A stretch of 64,000 nt of DNA, taken from NCBI RefSeq assembly GCF_031085295.1, contig NZ_JAVFWO010000002.1, positions 620,001-684,000 on the forward strand, in the 5' to 3' direction. The position numbers were made by a program, and so were the translations under genes. This stretch comes from Microbacterium psychrotolerans (lineage in GTDB: Bacteria > Actinomycetota > Actinomycetes > Actinomycetales > Microbacteriaceae). This document shows positions 1 through 9,465 of this stretch, piece after piece. The notes beneath the pieces were generated by a model. It was given only the letters and a program-made list of their open reading frames with translations, was not told the DNA's origin and ran no database searches. How positions within the stretch are numbered: position 1 is the stretch's first letter; the number at the start of each line of letters is the position of its first letter.

Positions 1-846
1 CGCGCCGTCGCGGCCCGACGGGAGCGCGCAGCGCTCAAGAAGGACGTCGCGATGCGGGTGATCACGCCGCAGCAGCTGCTGCGGCGCGCGCTCGCAGACC
101 CGACCTCGCCGGCTGGCGCGATGCGGGTGCCGGAGTTCCTCACCGCCATCCCCGCGATCGGCGAAGGCAAGCGCGACCGGATCCTCCACGACCTCGAGAT
201 CTCGCCCGTCAAGCGACTCGGCGGCCTCGGCTCGCGCCAGCGCGAGGACCTCCGCCGCTTCCTCGACACGCGCTGGCCCGAGACCGCGCCCCGCGTCGGC
301 CGCAGCCGCCTCGTCGTGCTGGCCGGCCCCACCGCGGTCGGCAAGGGCACGGTCGCCGCCCACATCAAGGCGCACCACCCCGAGATCCTTCTCTCCGTGT
401 CGGCGACCACGCGCGCACCTCGCCCGGGCGAGGTCGACGGCGAGCACTACTTCTTCGTCGACGACGCCGAGTTCGACCGCATGATCGCCGACGGCGAGCT
501 CCTCGAGCACGCGACCGTCCACAACGCGCACCGCTACGGCACCCCGCGCAAGCCGATCGAGAAGGCCCTCTCCGAGGGCCGCACGGTGCTGCTCGAGATC
601 GACCTCCAGGGCGCCCGCCAGGTGCGGGAGGCCGATCCGACGGCGACGCTCGTGTTCCTGCTGCCGCCGAGCTGGGACGAACTGGTGCAGCGGCTCGTCG
701 GCCGCGGCACCGAGGGCGCCGCCGAGCGCGCGCGGCGCCTGCGCACGGCCAAGACCGAGCTCGCCTCCCAGGGCGAGTTCGACTACCGCGTCGTGAACGA
801 CGACGTCGCCCGCGCGGCGGACGAGGTCGCCCGCCTCGCGCACTGA
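1..846 (+). CDS. gmk: mIHF-guanylate kinase fusion (5' end outside window)
   Basis: Guanylate kinase phosphorylates GMP to GDP with ATP. The frame is open from base 1, so the true start lies upstream; the first ATG in the window (52) is internal. The first ~90 visible residues look like the actinobacterial integration host factor (mIHF): a basic [10 protein letters not shown] helix, then [17 protein letters not shown] and [13 protein letters not shown], the H2TH-like DNA-binding part. The kinase follows, with P-loop GPTAVGKGT near visible residues 109-117, then [14 protein letters not shown] and the [14 protein letters not shown] nucleotide-binding stretch. In M. tuberculosis mihF and gmk are separate neighbouring genes; here they are one frame. 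rpoZ follows 142 bp downstream. Kinase identity is certain; the mIHF part rests on motif resemblance. Confidence 0.93.
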   Translation, partial: RAVAARRERAALKKDVAMRVITPQQLLRRALADPTSPAGAMRVPEFLTAIPAIGEGKRDRILHDLEISPVKRLGGLGSRQREDLRRFLDTRWPETAPRVGRSRLVVLAGPTAVGKGTVAAHIKAHHPEILLSVSATTRAPRPGEVDGEHYFFVDDAEFDRMIADGELLEHATVHNAHRYGTPRKPIEKALSEGRTVLLEIDLQGARQVREADPTATLVFLLPPSWDELVQRLVGRGTEGAAERARRLRTAKTELASQGEFDYRVVNDDVARAADEVARLAH

Positions 847-914
847 CGGCACCGGTTCCATCGATCCGCCCCGCCGCGGCGCCCCCGCACGTCCGTGCGA
901 CGGCTGCCGTCCCG

Positions 915-920
915 TAGAAT
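915..920 (+). promoter_or_regulatory. -10 box for rpoZ (TAGAAT)
   Basis: TAGAAT lies in the gmk-rpoZ gap. By the usual spacing transcription would start near 927, giving a leader of about 62 nt. No clear -35 is visible, which is common in high-GC actinobacteria. Confidence 0.5.
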
Positions 921-928
921 GGTGGGAT

Positions 929-946
929 GCCTCGGCACCCCGAGGC
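929..946 (+). other. 5'-UTR stem-loop of rpoZ mRNA
   Basis: Arms GCCTCGG and CCGAGGC (7 bp, perfect) enclose a CACC loop. The stem begins about 2 nt after the predicted rpoZ transcript start, so it would sit at the very 5' end of the mRNA. That position suits a transcript-stabilising element. Confidence 0.4.
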
Positions 947-988
947 CCGCAGACTCCCATTCCGACATCCGATCCAGGAGGTTTCGCC

Positions 989-1243
989 ATGGCCGGAACG
1001 AACCAGGGCATCATCGAGCCCCCCATCGACAGCCTGCTCGAGAAGGTCGACTCGAAGTACCAGCTCGTGATCTTCGCGTCCAAGCGCGCGCGTCAGATCA
1101 ACGACTACTACTCCGACCTCCACGAGGGCAACCTCTTCGACAACGTGGGCCCGCTCGTGGACTCGACCGTCGAAGACAAGCCCCTCACGATCGCGATGCA
1201 CGAGATCCACGAGGACAAGCTGCGCCTGCGCCGCGCGGAGTAA
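989..1243 (+). CDS. rpoZ: RNA polymerase omega subunit
   Basis: The 84-residue omega subunit helps assemble the beta' subunit into core RNA polymerase. The sequence has the family pattern: [17 protein letters not shown] at the N-terminus, then the [13 protein letters not shown] helix that contacts beta', and a short acidic-basic tail. Actinobacterial omega is typically 80-110 aa, so the length fits. The start is firm: AGGAGG at 976-981 lies 7 nt before ATG 989. It follows gmk, as in many actinobacteria, but is followed directly by metK rather than coaBC. Confidence 0.95.
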   Translation: MAGTNQGIIEPPIDSLLEKVDSKYQLVIFASKRARQINDYYSDLHEGNLFDNVGPLVDSTVEDKPLTIAMHEIHEDKLRLRRAE

Positions 1244-1260
1244 TCCCGTTACGAACCCTG

Positions 1261-1296
1261 TGCCCCCGAAGACGGTGATGTCCGTCTCCGGGGGCA
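1261..1296 (+). terminator. Hairpin 1 between rpoZ and metK
   Basis: A 15-bp stem with one mismatch (arms 1261-1275 and 1282-1296) carries a 6-nt loop TGATGT. No U-run follows, so it could be a weak terminator, a processing site or an attenuator. It starts 17 nt after the rpoZ stop. Confidence 0.55.
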
Positions 1297-1298
1297 TA

Positions 1299-1329
1299 CT
1301 GGTGTCCGCCCCCCGGCGTCGGACACCAG
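1299..1329 (+). other. Hairpin 2 in metK leader
   Basis: A perfect 10-bp stem, CTGGTGTCCG with CGGACACCAG, encloses an 11-nt loop rich in C. It begins 2 nt after hairpin 1 and ends 31 nt before metK. I could not match the pair to a known SAM riboswitch class by eye. Confidence 0.45.
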
Positions 1330-1360
1330 GGCGACCGGCGCCACGACAACTGGAGTACCG

Positions 1361-2554
<1,194 letters not shown>

Positions 2555-2564
2555 CGCCGGCCGC

Positions 2565-4586
2565 GTGACCGCGGTGCACGACGACGACCACGGCCCCGGC
2601 GAGGGTGCGCGACCCGCGCGCCGCGTCGCGCGTGTGTTGATCGACTCCCCGCTTCCGCAGCTGGACCGGCTGTTCGACTACGAGATCCCCGCCGAGCTCG
2701 CAGCCGATGCGCAGCCCGGGGTGCGGGTGCGCGTGCCGCTGCGCAGCGCCGGACGCGTCGTGGACGGCCTCCTCGTCGAGCTGGGGGAGCCGGAGGCCTC
2801 CGACCGGCCGCTGTCGCAGCTCGAGGCCGTCGTCTCGCCGGTGGCGGTGCTGACACCGGCGCTCTACGCGCTCGCCCGCCGGGCCGCCGATCGCGCGGCC
2901 GGCTCAGCCGGCGACATCCTGCGGCTGGCGATCCCGAAGCGCATGGTCCGCGCCGAGAAGGCGTGGCTGGCGGCCGAGCCGCCCGCGCATCCCCGCGTCG
3001 ATGAGGCGGACGCCGCGTGGGCCGCCGACGTGCTCGCCGTGTACCCCGGCCTCGCCGAGGCGCTGGACGGCGGCGAGCGCCTCGCGCTCGACGCCCCGCC
3101 CGTCCCCGCTCAGCTCGAGGACGGCACCGTCGTCGGCTCCTGGGCTGTCCTCCTCGCCGCTGCGGCGACGCGCGTGCTCGCGGCCGGACGCAGCGCCGTC
3201 ATCGCCGTCCCCGACCATCGCGACCGCGCGCAGCTCGAGGCGGCCCTGCTGAGCCGCATCCCTGCCGACGCCTTCGTGCGCGACGACGCCAAGCAGAGCG
3301 GCCCCGCCCGGTATGCCGCGTTCCTGCGCACGCTCGCGGACGCGCCCTGCGTGGTCATCGGCAACCGCTCCACCGTGTACGCGCCGGTCGCCGACCTCGG
3401 GATGGTCGCGCTATGGGACGACGGCGACCCGCTCCTGGCCGAGCCGCTCAGTCCGGGCGTCCACGCCCGTGATGCCGCACTGCTGCGCCAGGAGCTGCAC
3501 GGCGGCGCCCTCGTCTTCGCAGGGCACACCCGCACCACCGATGTGGAGCGACTCGTCGCCGTGGGCTGGGTGCGCGACCTTCCGGCCGCGCGCCGGCTGA
3601 GCCCGCGCGTGGTGCTCAGCGCGAACCGCGAGGGCGAGTCACGGGCCGCGCGCGTGCCGTCGTCGGCGTTCGCCGCCGCGCGGGAGGCTCTTGTCGATGG
3701 GCCTGTCCTCGTACAGGTCGCGCGCCCGGGGTACGCGCCCGTTCTCGTGTGCGCGAAGTGCCGCCACCCCGCCCGATGCCCGCACTGCGGCGGACCGCTG
3801 CACGCCGCCCGGCAGGGCGCGGTGCCGACGTGCACGTGGTGCGGTCGCGCCGCCCACGCCTGGGCATGCCCGGAGTGCTCGTCGACGCTGCTGCGCATGG
3901 CGTCTTCGGGCAGCGAGCGGACCGCCGACGAGCTCGGGCGGGCCTTTCCCGGCACCCGCGTGATCATCGCGGACGGCGACCACCCGGTCACGGAGGTCGA
4001 CGGGCGGCCGGCGCTCGTGGTCGCGACGCGCGGAGCCGAGCCGCTGGCGATCGGAGGCTACCGGGCGGTGATCCTGCTGGACGGCGACCGGATGCTGATG
4101 GCGGAGGATCTGCGCATCGGCGAGTCGTGCCTGCGCTGGTGGTCGAACGCCGCCGCACTCGCCGCTCGGGGCGCCCCGGTGCACCTTGTCGGCGTAGGGG
4201 GAGAGGTCGCGCGTGCGCTTGCGACGTGGACGCAGGCCGCCTACGCCCGCGCGGAGCTCGCCGACCGCGCGCCGCTGCGCATGCCGCCGACGGTGCGGGT
4301 GGCGGCGGTCGAGGGCCCGCGGCGCGCCGTCGATACCGCTCTGGCGGAACTCCGGCAGGCGGTGCCCGAGCTGGACGCCGAGGCGGTGCTCGGGCCGCTC
4401 ACCCACGAGGAGTCGGTCCGCGCGCTGGTGAGGTTCGACTACGGTCTGGGAGCCCGCGTGACCGAGAGCCTGCGGGCGTCGGTCGTGAGCCAGGCCGTGA
4501 AGGGCCGCCGCCCCGCGAAGGGACGCACACCGGGAGCCGCCCATACACTGAAGGTTCGGGTCGACGTGCCCGATCTCGACCTCTGA
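2565..4586 (+). CDS. priA: PriA-like primosomal protein without helicase motifs
   Basis: This is the actinobacterial PriA-type protein (replication restart primosome), about 673 aa from GTG 2565. The N-terminal DNA-binding domain is recognisable (VLIDSPLPQLDRLFDYEIP). The zinc-binding insert has eight cysteines in CxxC-type pairs between CAKCRHPARCPHC and ACPECSS. The Walker A motif expected after the first third is missing: the region reads AVLLAAAATRVLAAGRSAV with no GxGKT. The DEAH position is ALWDDGDP. ATPase and helicase activity are therefore probably lost, as described for other actinobacterial PriA-like proteins. GTG 2565 is chosen because the frame upstream overlaps metK and is not PriA-like. 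fmt follows after 22 bp. Confidence 0.88.
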   Translation: MTAVHDDDHGPGEGARPARRVARVLIDSPLPQLDRLFDYEIPAELAADAQPGVRVRVPLRSAGRVVDGLLVELGEPEASDRPLSQLEAVVSPVAVLTPALYALARRAADRAAGSAGDILRLAIPKRMVRAEKAWLAAEPPAHPRVDEADAAWAADVLAVYPGLAEALDGGERLALDAPPVPAQLEDGTVVGSWAVLLAAAATRVLAAGRSAVIAVPDHRDRAQLEAALLSRIPADAFVRDDAKQSGPARYAAFLRTLADAPCVVIGNRSTVYAPVADLGMVALWDDGDPLLAEPLSPGVHARDAALLRQELHGGALVFAGHTRTTDVERLVAVGWVRDLPAARRLSPRVVLSANREGESRAARVPSSAFAAAREALVDGPVLVQVARPGYAPVLVCAKCRHPARCPHCGGPLHAARQGAVPTCTWCGRAAHAWACPECSSTLLRMASSGSERTADELGRAFPGTRVIIADGDHPVTEVDGRPALVVATRGAEPLAIGGYRAVILLDGDRMLMAEDLRIGESCLRWWSNAAALAARGAPVHLVGVGGEVARALATWTQAAYARAELADRAPLRMPPTVRVAAVEGPRRAVDTALAELRQAVPELDAEAVLGPLTHEESVRALVRFDYGLGARVTESLRASVVSQAVKGRRPAKGRTPGAAHTLKVRVDVPDLDL

Positions 4587-4608
4587 CCCTCGATCGTTCA
4601 GGACCGTC

Positions 4609-5532
4609 ATGCGCCTCGTCTTCGCCGGCACGCCCGAGCCGGCCGTGCCGTCATTGCGGCGGCTCGCGGCCACCGCTCACGACGTCGTCGCCGTCGTCAC
4701 CCGCCAGGACGCTCCGCTCGGGCGCAAGCGCGTGCTCACACCGTCTCCCGTCGCCGCCGCCGCCGAGGAGCTCGGGATCCCCGTGATCCGCGCCGACCGG
4801 CTCGACGCAGCCGTCACGGCCGAGATCGCCGCCCTCCAGCCCGATCTCGGGGTGATCGTCGCCTACGGCGGCCTGGTGCGCGAGCCGCTGCTGTCGACGC
4901 CCGCACACGGGTGGATCAACCTGCACTTCTCGCTCCTGCCGCGCTGGCGCGGCGCGGCACCCGTGCAGCACGCGCTCATCGCGGGCGATGCGCGCACCGG
5001 CGCGAGCGTCTTCCAGCTGGTCCCCGAGCTCGACGCCGGCGACGTCTTCGGCGAGCTCGCCATCAACGTGCCCGCCGACGCGACTGCCGGGTCGCTGCTC
5101 GCGGCGCTCGCCGCTGACGGCGCCGGGCTGCTCGCCGACGTCGTCGATGCGATCGCCGCAGGCTCCGCGGTCTCACGCCCGCAGGCCGGCGACGCGACCT
5201 ACGCCTCGAAGCTCGGCGACGACGACGGCCGCGTGCGCTGGGACGAGCCCGCAGACGCCGTGCTCGGACGCATCCGCGGCGTCACGCCCGAACCGGGCGC
5301 CCACACGACGATCGGCGGCGTGCGGCTGAAGGTGCTCGCCGTCTCGCCAGCGCCGGCGGACGCCCCGTCGCTGCAGCCAGGCGCCCTCGCGCTGCACGGC
5401 GCGAGGGTCGTGGCCGGCACCGCGTCAGCGCCGATCGTGCTCGACACGGTCCAGCCGGCGGGGAAGGGCGCCATGCGCGCCGCTGACTGGTGGCGGGGCC
5501 TGCGCGACACGACTCCGGTGGCGGGATCGTGA
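4609..5532 (+). CDS. fmt: Methionyl-tRNA formyltransferase
   Basis: Fmt formylates the initiator Met-tRNA using 10-formyl-tetrahydrofolate. The 307-aa protein begins MRLVFAGTPEPAVPSLRRL and carries the catalytic block INLHFSLLPRWRGAAPVQ near residues 103-120 (Asn and His of the active site). An Asp follows in ELDAGDVF. The C-terminal OB-type domain begins near residue 205 (GDDDGRVRWDEPADAV). Length and order fit the family. Its stop overlaps the GTG of rsmB in GTGA, so the two are translationally coupled; fmt-rsmB is a common bacterial pair. Confidence 0.96.
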   Translation: MRLVFAGTPEPAVPSLRRLAATAHDVVAVVTRQDAPLGRKRVLTPSPVAAAAEELGIPVIRADRLDAAVTAEIAALQPDLGVIVAYGGLVREPLLSTPAHGWINLHFSLLPRWRGAAPVQHALIAGDARTGASVFQLVPELDAGDVFGELAINVPADATAGSLLAALAADGAGLLADVVDAIAAGSAVSRPQAGDATYASKLGDDDGRVRWDEPADAVLGRIRGVTPEPGAHTTIGGVRLKVLAVSPAPADAPSLQPGALALHGARVVAGTASAPIVLDTVQPAGKGAMRAADWWRGLRDTTPVAGS

Positions 5533-6899
5533 GCCGCACGATCGCGGCGCGCCGCGTCGCCTACGAGACCCTGCGGGCGGTGCACGAGTCGGACGCCTAC
5601 GCGAACCTGCTCCTTCCGACCGCGATCGCCCGCGCCGGTCTGGCGACGCCCGACGCGGCACTCGCCACCGAGCTCACCTACGGCACCCTGCGCCGCCAGG
5701 GCACGTACGACGCGGTCATCGAGATCGCCGCCGACCGGCCCGTCGCCGACATCGATCCCGCCGTGCTCGACGCGCTCCGGCTGGGAGTGCACCAGCTGCT
5801 GTCGACAAGGGTGGCCTCGCACGCCGCCGTCAACGAGTCCGTGGAGCTCGCGCGCGCGGCCGGTGGCCGGGGCGCGGCAGGCTTCACCAACGCCGTGCTG
5901 CGCCGTGTCTCTCGCGACACCCCGGGGGACTGGATGACCCACGTCGCCGAGAGCGCGCGCTCCGACGACGAGCAGCTCGGGCTGCTGTTCTCGCATCCGG
6001 TCTGGGTGGTGCGCGCCTTCCGGCGTGCGCTGGCGGCCGAGGGCCGGGCCGAGGAGCTCGAGGCGCTGCTCACCGCCGACAACGCGTCGCCGCGCGTCAC
6101 CATGGCGGCCCTTCCCGGCGTCGCCGACGTGCCGGAGGACGCGCGCCGCACGCCGTTCTCGCCGATCGGCTTCCGTCTCGGCGGCGGCGACCCGGACTCG
6201 ACGGTGCGCGGTTCGGGCGGTCGTATCCGGGTGCAGGACGAGGGATCTCAGCTCGCGGCCCTGGCACTGACGCGTGCCCTGCCGGTGACGCCGGGGGAGC
6301 GGTGGCTCGATCTGTGCGCGGGCCCCGGCGGCAAGACCGCCGTGCTCGCGGCGGAGGCGCTCGTGCACGGCGCGTCGCTCGAGGCCAACGAGATCTCGCC
6401 CGCGCGCGCCGGTCTCGTGCGCCAGGCGCTCGCGGGCGTCCCCCTCGACGTGCCCGTCTCGGAGGAGGACGGGCGGCTGCGTGCGCAGGACGCCCCCGAG
6501 ACCTACGACCGCATCCTCGTCGACGCCCCCTGCACCGGCCTCGGCGCGCTCCGTCGCCGGCCGGAGGCGCGCTGGCGCAAGGCGCCGAGCGACGTTCCAG
6601 CGCTCACGCAGCTGCAGCGCGAGCTGCTCACCGAGGCGGTGAGCGCTCTCAGACCCGGCGGCGTGGTGGCCTACGTGACCTGCTCACCCCATCTCGCCGA
6701 GACGGCGGGCGTCGTGGCCGACATCCGCCGCGAATGGGGCGGGGCGCTCGAGGAGCTCTCTGCCCGCGACGTCATCACATCGCTGTCGGATGCCGATCCC
6801 GGCCTTCCGCCGCAGGCCGACGGCAGCGGGCGCGCCCAGCTCTGGCCGCACCGTCACAACACCGACGCGATGTCGGTGTCGCTGCTGCGCCGCGTCTGA
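5529..6899 (+). CDS. rsmB: 16S rRNA m5C methyltransferase, RsmB family
   Basis: This is a 456-aa SAM-dependent RNA cytosine-5 methyltransferase with a NusB-like N-terminal RNA-binding domain (ARRVAYETLRAVHESDAYAN; TNAVLRRVSRDTP). The Rossmann methyltransferase motif is LDLCAGPGGKTAVLA near residue 260. The two family cysteines are visible in DAPCTGLGALRRRPEARW (acid-base) and YVTCSPH (nucleophile). GTG 5529 is preferred because it overlaps the fmt stop by 4 bp; in-frame codons upstream lie inside fmt. The next gene, glsA, converges on it with only 10 bp between the stops. Confidence 0.93.
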   Translation: MSRTIAARRVAYETLRAVHESDAYANLLLPTAIARAGLATPDAALATELTYGTLRRQGTYDAVIEIAADRPVADIDPAVLDALRLGVHQLLSTRVASHAAVNESVELARAAGGRGAAGFTNAVLRRVSRDTPGDWMTHVAESARSDDEQLGLLFSHPVWVVRAFRRALAAEGRAEELEALLTADNASPRVTMAALPGVADVPEDARRTPFSPIGFRLGGGDPDSTVRGSGGRIRVQDEGSQLAALALTRALPVTPGERWLDLCAGPGGKTAVLAAEALVHGASLEANEISPARAGLVRQALAGVPLDVPVSEEDGRLRAQDAPETYDRILVDAPCTGLGALRRRPEARWRKAPSDVPALTQLQRELLTEAVSALRPGGVVAYVTCSPHLAETAGVVADIRREWGGALEELSARDVITSLSDADPGLPPQADGSGRAQLWPHRHNTDAMSVSLLRRV

Positions 6900-6909
6900 G
6901 CTGCCGCCG

Positions 6910-8082
6910 TCACTCGCGCAGACGGATCCCGTGGGGCATCTGCTCGAACTCCGCACGCAGGGCGACGAGCGCCGCGCTGTGCGTGCGCCCCAGGTCGCGC
7001 GCGTCGACGGTCACCTCGGCGCCCTGCGGCAGCGACTCGGCCAGCTCCCGCAGCACGGCGACCACGCGCTCCGTGCCCGCGAGGCCGAGCTCGCCGGCCA
7101 GCCGCAGCACGCGCCCGTCGTCGGTGTCCTCGACGGTGAAGGCCGGAATCGCGACGCTGTCGTGCGGCTCCAGCGTGTGCATGCCGAATCGCTCGGCGAG
7201 CGTCTCGAGCACGGCGATGCCCCGCACGGAGTTGCCGTGCACGTCCAGGCGCGGGCTGAACGCGGCGACGCCGAACTGCGACGGCGCGACGGCGAGGAGG
7301 CCTCCGCTGACACCGCTCTTCGCCGGCAGCCCGACGCGCAGCAGCCACTCGCCCGAGAAGTCGTACATGCCGCAGCTCGTCATGATCGACAGCACGTCAC
7401 GGGCCACGACCTCCTCCACGACCCGCTCGCCGGTGACGGGGTTGACGCCGCCGAAGGCGAGCGTCGCCGACATCACCGCGAGGTCGCGCACGGTCACGAG
7501 CAGCGAGCACTGGCGGAAGTACGTCTCCACGGCGACGTCGACCGACCCCTCGAGGATCCCGTGGGAGCGCAGCAGGTGCGCGAGCGCGCGGTTGCGGTCG
7601 CCCGTGGCCGATTCCGACTCGTACACCTGCTCGTCGACCCACAGGGAGCGTCCGGCGAAGGCCGAGAGGCCCGCCGCGATACGGGAGGTGCGGTCGTCGA
7701 CGCCGTCGCCGGGGATGAGCGCCGAGGTCGCGATCGCGCCGGCGTTGACCATCGGATTGGCCGGGCGTCCGGTGCCGGGTTCGAGGCTGATGGCGTTGAA
7801 CGGCTCGCCGCTGGGCTCCGCTCCGACCTTGCGCAGCACCGCGTCGCGGCCCCGGTCGGCGAGAGCGAGCGCGAGGACGAACGGCTTCGAGATCGACTGG
7901 ATCGTGAACTCGTGCCCGATGTCGCCGACGGCCCTCACGCGCCCGCGCGGGCCGACCACGGCCAGCGCCAGGTGCTCGGGGTCGGCTGCGGCCAGCTCGG
8001 GGATGTAGCCCGCGGGAGCGCCGTCGCGGAGCGGCCGGATGTCTTCGAGGACCTCGTCCAGGAGCACGGTGATGGGGTCCAC
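6910..8082 (-). CDS. glsA: Glutaminase with C-terminal STAS domain
   Basis: It hydrolyses L-glutamine to glutamate and ammonia. Residues 1-285 form a beta-lactamase-like glutaminase with the Ser-x-x-Lys catalytic motif in FTIQSISKPFVLA (near residue 62), EPGTGRPANPMVNAGAI and the loop SCGMYDFSGEWL. Residues ~290-390 resemble a STAS domain (GELGLAGTERVVAVLRELAE; TVDARDLGRTHSAALVAL), an extension seen in some actinobacterial glutaminases. GTG 8082 is preceded by TATGGT-N6, a leaderless arrangement. It sits on the minus strand between rsmB and rpe, which are neighbours in M. tuberculosis, so it looks like an insertion into an old gene pair. Confidence 0.93.
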   Translation of the reverse strand: MDPITVLLDEVLEDIRPLRDGAPAGYIPELAAADPEHLALAVVGPRGRVRAVGDIGHEFTIQSISKPFVLALALADRGRDAVLRKVGAEPSGEPFNAISLEPGTGRPANPMVNAGAIATSALIPGDGVDDRTSRIAAGLSAFAGRSLWVDEQVYESESATGDRNRALAHLLRSHGILEGSVDVAVETYFRQCSLLVTVRDLAVMSATLAFGGVNPVTGERVVEEVVARDVLSIMTSCGMYDFSGEWLLRVGLPAKSGVSGGLLAVAPSQFGVAAFSPRLDVHGNSVRGIAVLETLAERFGMHTLEPHDSVAIPAFTVEDTDDGRVLRLAGELGLAGTERVVAVLRELAESLPQGAEVTVDARDLGRTHSAALVALRAEFEQMPHGIRLRE

Positions 8083-8088
8083 AGGTCG

Positions 8089-8094
8089 ACCATA
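8089..8094 (-). promoter_or_regulatory. -10 box of leaderless glsA (TATGGT)
   Basis: On the minus strand TATGGT is followed by 6 nt and GTG 8082. It shares bases 8091-8094 with the -10 box of rpe on the other strand. Confidence 0.55.
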
Positions 8095-8096
8095 AT
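8091..8096 (+). promoter_or_regulatory. -10 box of leaderless rpe (CATAAT)
   Basis: CATAAT, one base from TATAAT, is followed by 6 nt and GTG 8103, so the transcript probably starts at the start codon. It overlaps the glsA -10 box by 4 bp. Confidence 0.55.
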
Positions 8097-8102
8097 GGAC
8101 GG

Positions 8103-8795
8103 GTGCTCCCGATCGACGAGAACGGCCGCCAGGTCGGCATCCGCATCAATCCCAGCATCCTGGCCGCAGACTTCGTGAACATGCAGGCGGAGCTCGCACG
8201 CATCGCGACGGCGGACTTCGTCCACGTCGACGTCATGGACAACCACTTCGTGCCCAACCTCACGTTCGGGTCGCAGATGGTCGAGCGGATCCAGGCGACG
8301 AGCCCGGTGCCGCTCGACGTCCACCTCATGATCACGAACCCCGACCGCTGGGCGCCCGGTTATGCGGAACTGGGTGCCGCATCGGTCACCTTCCATCTCG
8401 AGGCGGCGAAGGAGCCGGTCGCTCTCGCACGCCGCCTCCGCGAGATCGGCGCGCGAGCCGGAGTCGCCGTCAAGCCGGCGACGCCCGTCGACGGCCTCTT
8501 CGACCTGCTCGACGACTTCGATCAGATCCTCGTGATGACCGTGGAGCCCGGGTTCGGCGGCCAGTCGTTCATGCCCGAGACGATGCCGAAGCTGCGGCGC
8601 CTGGCAGACGAGGCTCGCCGCCGCGGGTCGTCGGTCTGGCTGCAGGTCGACGGCGGCATCGGCGAGTCGACGATCGCACAGGCCGCGGAGGCGGGCGCCG
8701 ACACGTTCGTCGCCGGCTCCGCCGTGTTCGGTGCGGACGACCCCGCGAACGCCATCACCGGGCTCCGGGCGTCGGCCCGCACCCACGCCCACTGA
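8103..8795 (+). CDS. rpe: Ribulose-phosphate 3-epimerase
   Basis: Rpe interconverts ribulose 5-phosphate and xylulose 5-phosphate in the pentose phosphate pathway. The 230-aa TIM barrel has [29 protein letters not shown] (catalytic Asp and metal His), [25 protein letters not shown] (second catalytic Asp region precedes) and [20 protein letters not shown] (phosphate site). Length fits. GTG 8103 has no Shine-Dalgarno sequence but sits 7 nt after a -10 box, so it is probably leaderless. Divergent from glsA. Confidence 0.96.
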   Translation: MLPIDENGRQVGIRINPSILAADFVNMQAELARIATADFVHVDVMDNHFVPNLTFGSQMVERIQATSPVPLDVHLMITNPDRWAPGYAELGAASVTFHLEAAKEPVALARRLREIGARAGVAVKPATPVDGLFDLLDDFDQILVMTVEPGFGGQSFMPETMPKLRRLADEARRRGSSVWLQVDGGIGESTIAQAAEAGADTFVAGSAVFGADDPANAITGLRASARTHAH

Positions 8796-8833
8796 CGCCG
8801 GCGACCGCGCGTCATCGATTCGAGAGGGAGCGC

Positions 8834-9361
8834 ATGGCCACCGACGACGAGACGTCCCCTCCGCAGCCCCGGCATCGCCGCCGGCTGCACCGGCTGCTCG
8901 ACGCGTACAGCGGCGAACACGCGGTCTACGGCCTGGTGCTCGTGACGGCGCTCGTCGCGATCGGCTGGGAGGAGGACACCGACTTCGAAGTGCTGCTGTT
9001 CGTCTTCGGGACCGTGGTCATCTTCTGGCTCGCGCACATCTACGCCGCGGTGGTCGCCAGCCGTGCCGTCCGCCCGGCGAAGCCGCTGATGACGGCGATC
9101 GGCGAGGGCGCCCGCCACTCCTCGGGCATGCTGATCGCGATGCTCGTTCCCGCTGCACTGCTGCTGCTCGGCGCACTCGGCCTCGTCGAGGAATACACGG
9201 CCTACTTCCTCGCACTCGGCAGCGGCATCGTGCTGCTCGCCGTGATCGGCTATGCGAACGCCGCCCGCAACGGAAGCTCGTGGCCCTGGCGCATCGCCGG
9301 GCTCCTGGCGACGACGCTGCTCGGCATGCTCGTGATCGGGCTGAGCATCCTCGCGCACTGA
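8834..9361 (+). CDS. Four-TM membrane protein of unknown function
   Basis: A 175-aa protein with a basic cytoplasmic N-terminus ([14 protein letters not shown]) and about four hydrophobic segments, near residues 30-45, 52-72, 100-122 and 125-172 (the last may be two). I recognise no catalytic motif. The start is supported by GAGAGGGAG just upstream of ATG 8834. It lies 38 bp after rpe and may share its transcript. Function unknown. Confidence 0.75.
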   Translation: MATDDETSPPQPRHRRRLHRLLDAYSGEHAVYGLVLVTALVAIGWEEDTDFEVLLFVFGTVVIFWLAHIYAAVVASRAVRPAKPLMTAIGEGARHSSGMLIAMLVPAALLLLGALGLVEEYTAYFLALGSGIVLLAVIGYANAARNGSSWPWRIAGLLATTLLGMLVIGLSILAH

Positions 9362-9456
9362 CGCCCGCGCCGGGCCGGCCCCGGGCTCGCGCCTCGCGGC
9401 GCAGCATCCGGCTGCCGGCTCCGGGTAACGCGCGCGGCGCGTGTAGCGAAGGGCGA

Positions 9457-9462
9457 TACCCT
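9457..9462 (+). promoter_or_regulatory. -10 box of probably leaderless hisE (TACCCT)
   Basis: TACCCT is followed by GGC, ATG 9466 and then GTG 9469. The 6-nt spacing points to GTG 9469 as the transcript start and start codon, with the ATG left untranscribed. Confidence 0.5.
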
Positions 9463-9465
9463 GGC

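Noticed and set aside
1244..1360. SAM riboswitch before metK
   Set aside because: I could not match the two hairpins to the conserved cores of SAM-I, SAM-II or SAM-IV; kept only as unassigned hairpins.
8834..9361. Assigning the four-TM protein to a known transporter or VIT family
   Set aside because: No motif beyond hydrophobic segments supports it.
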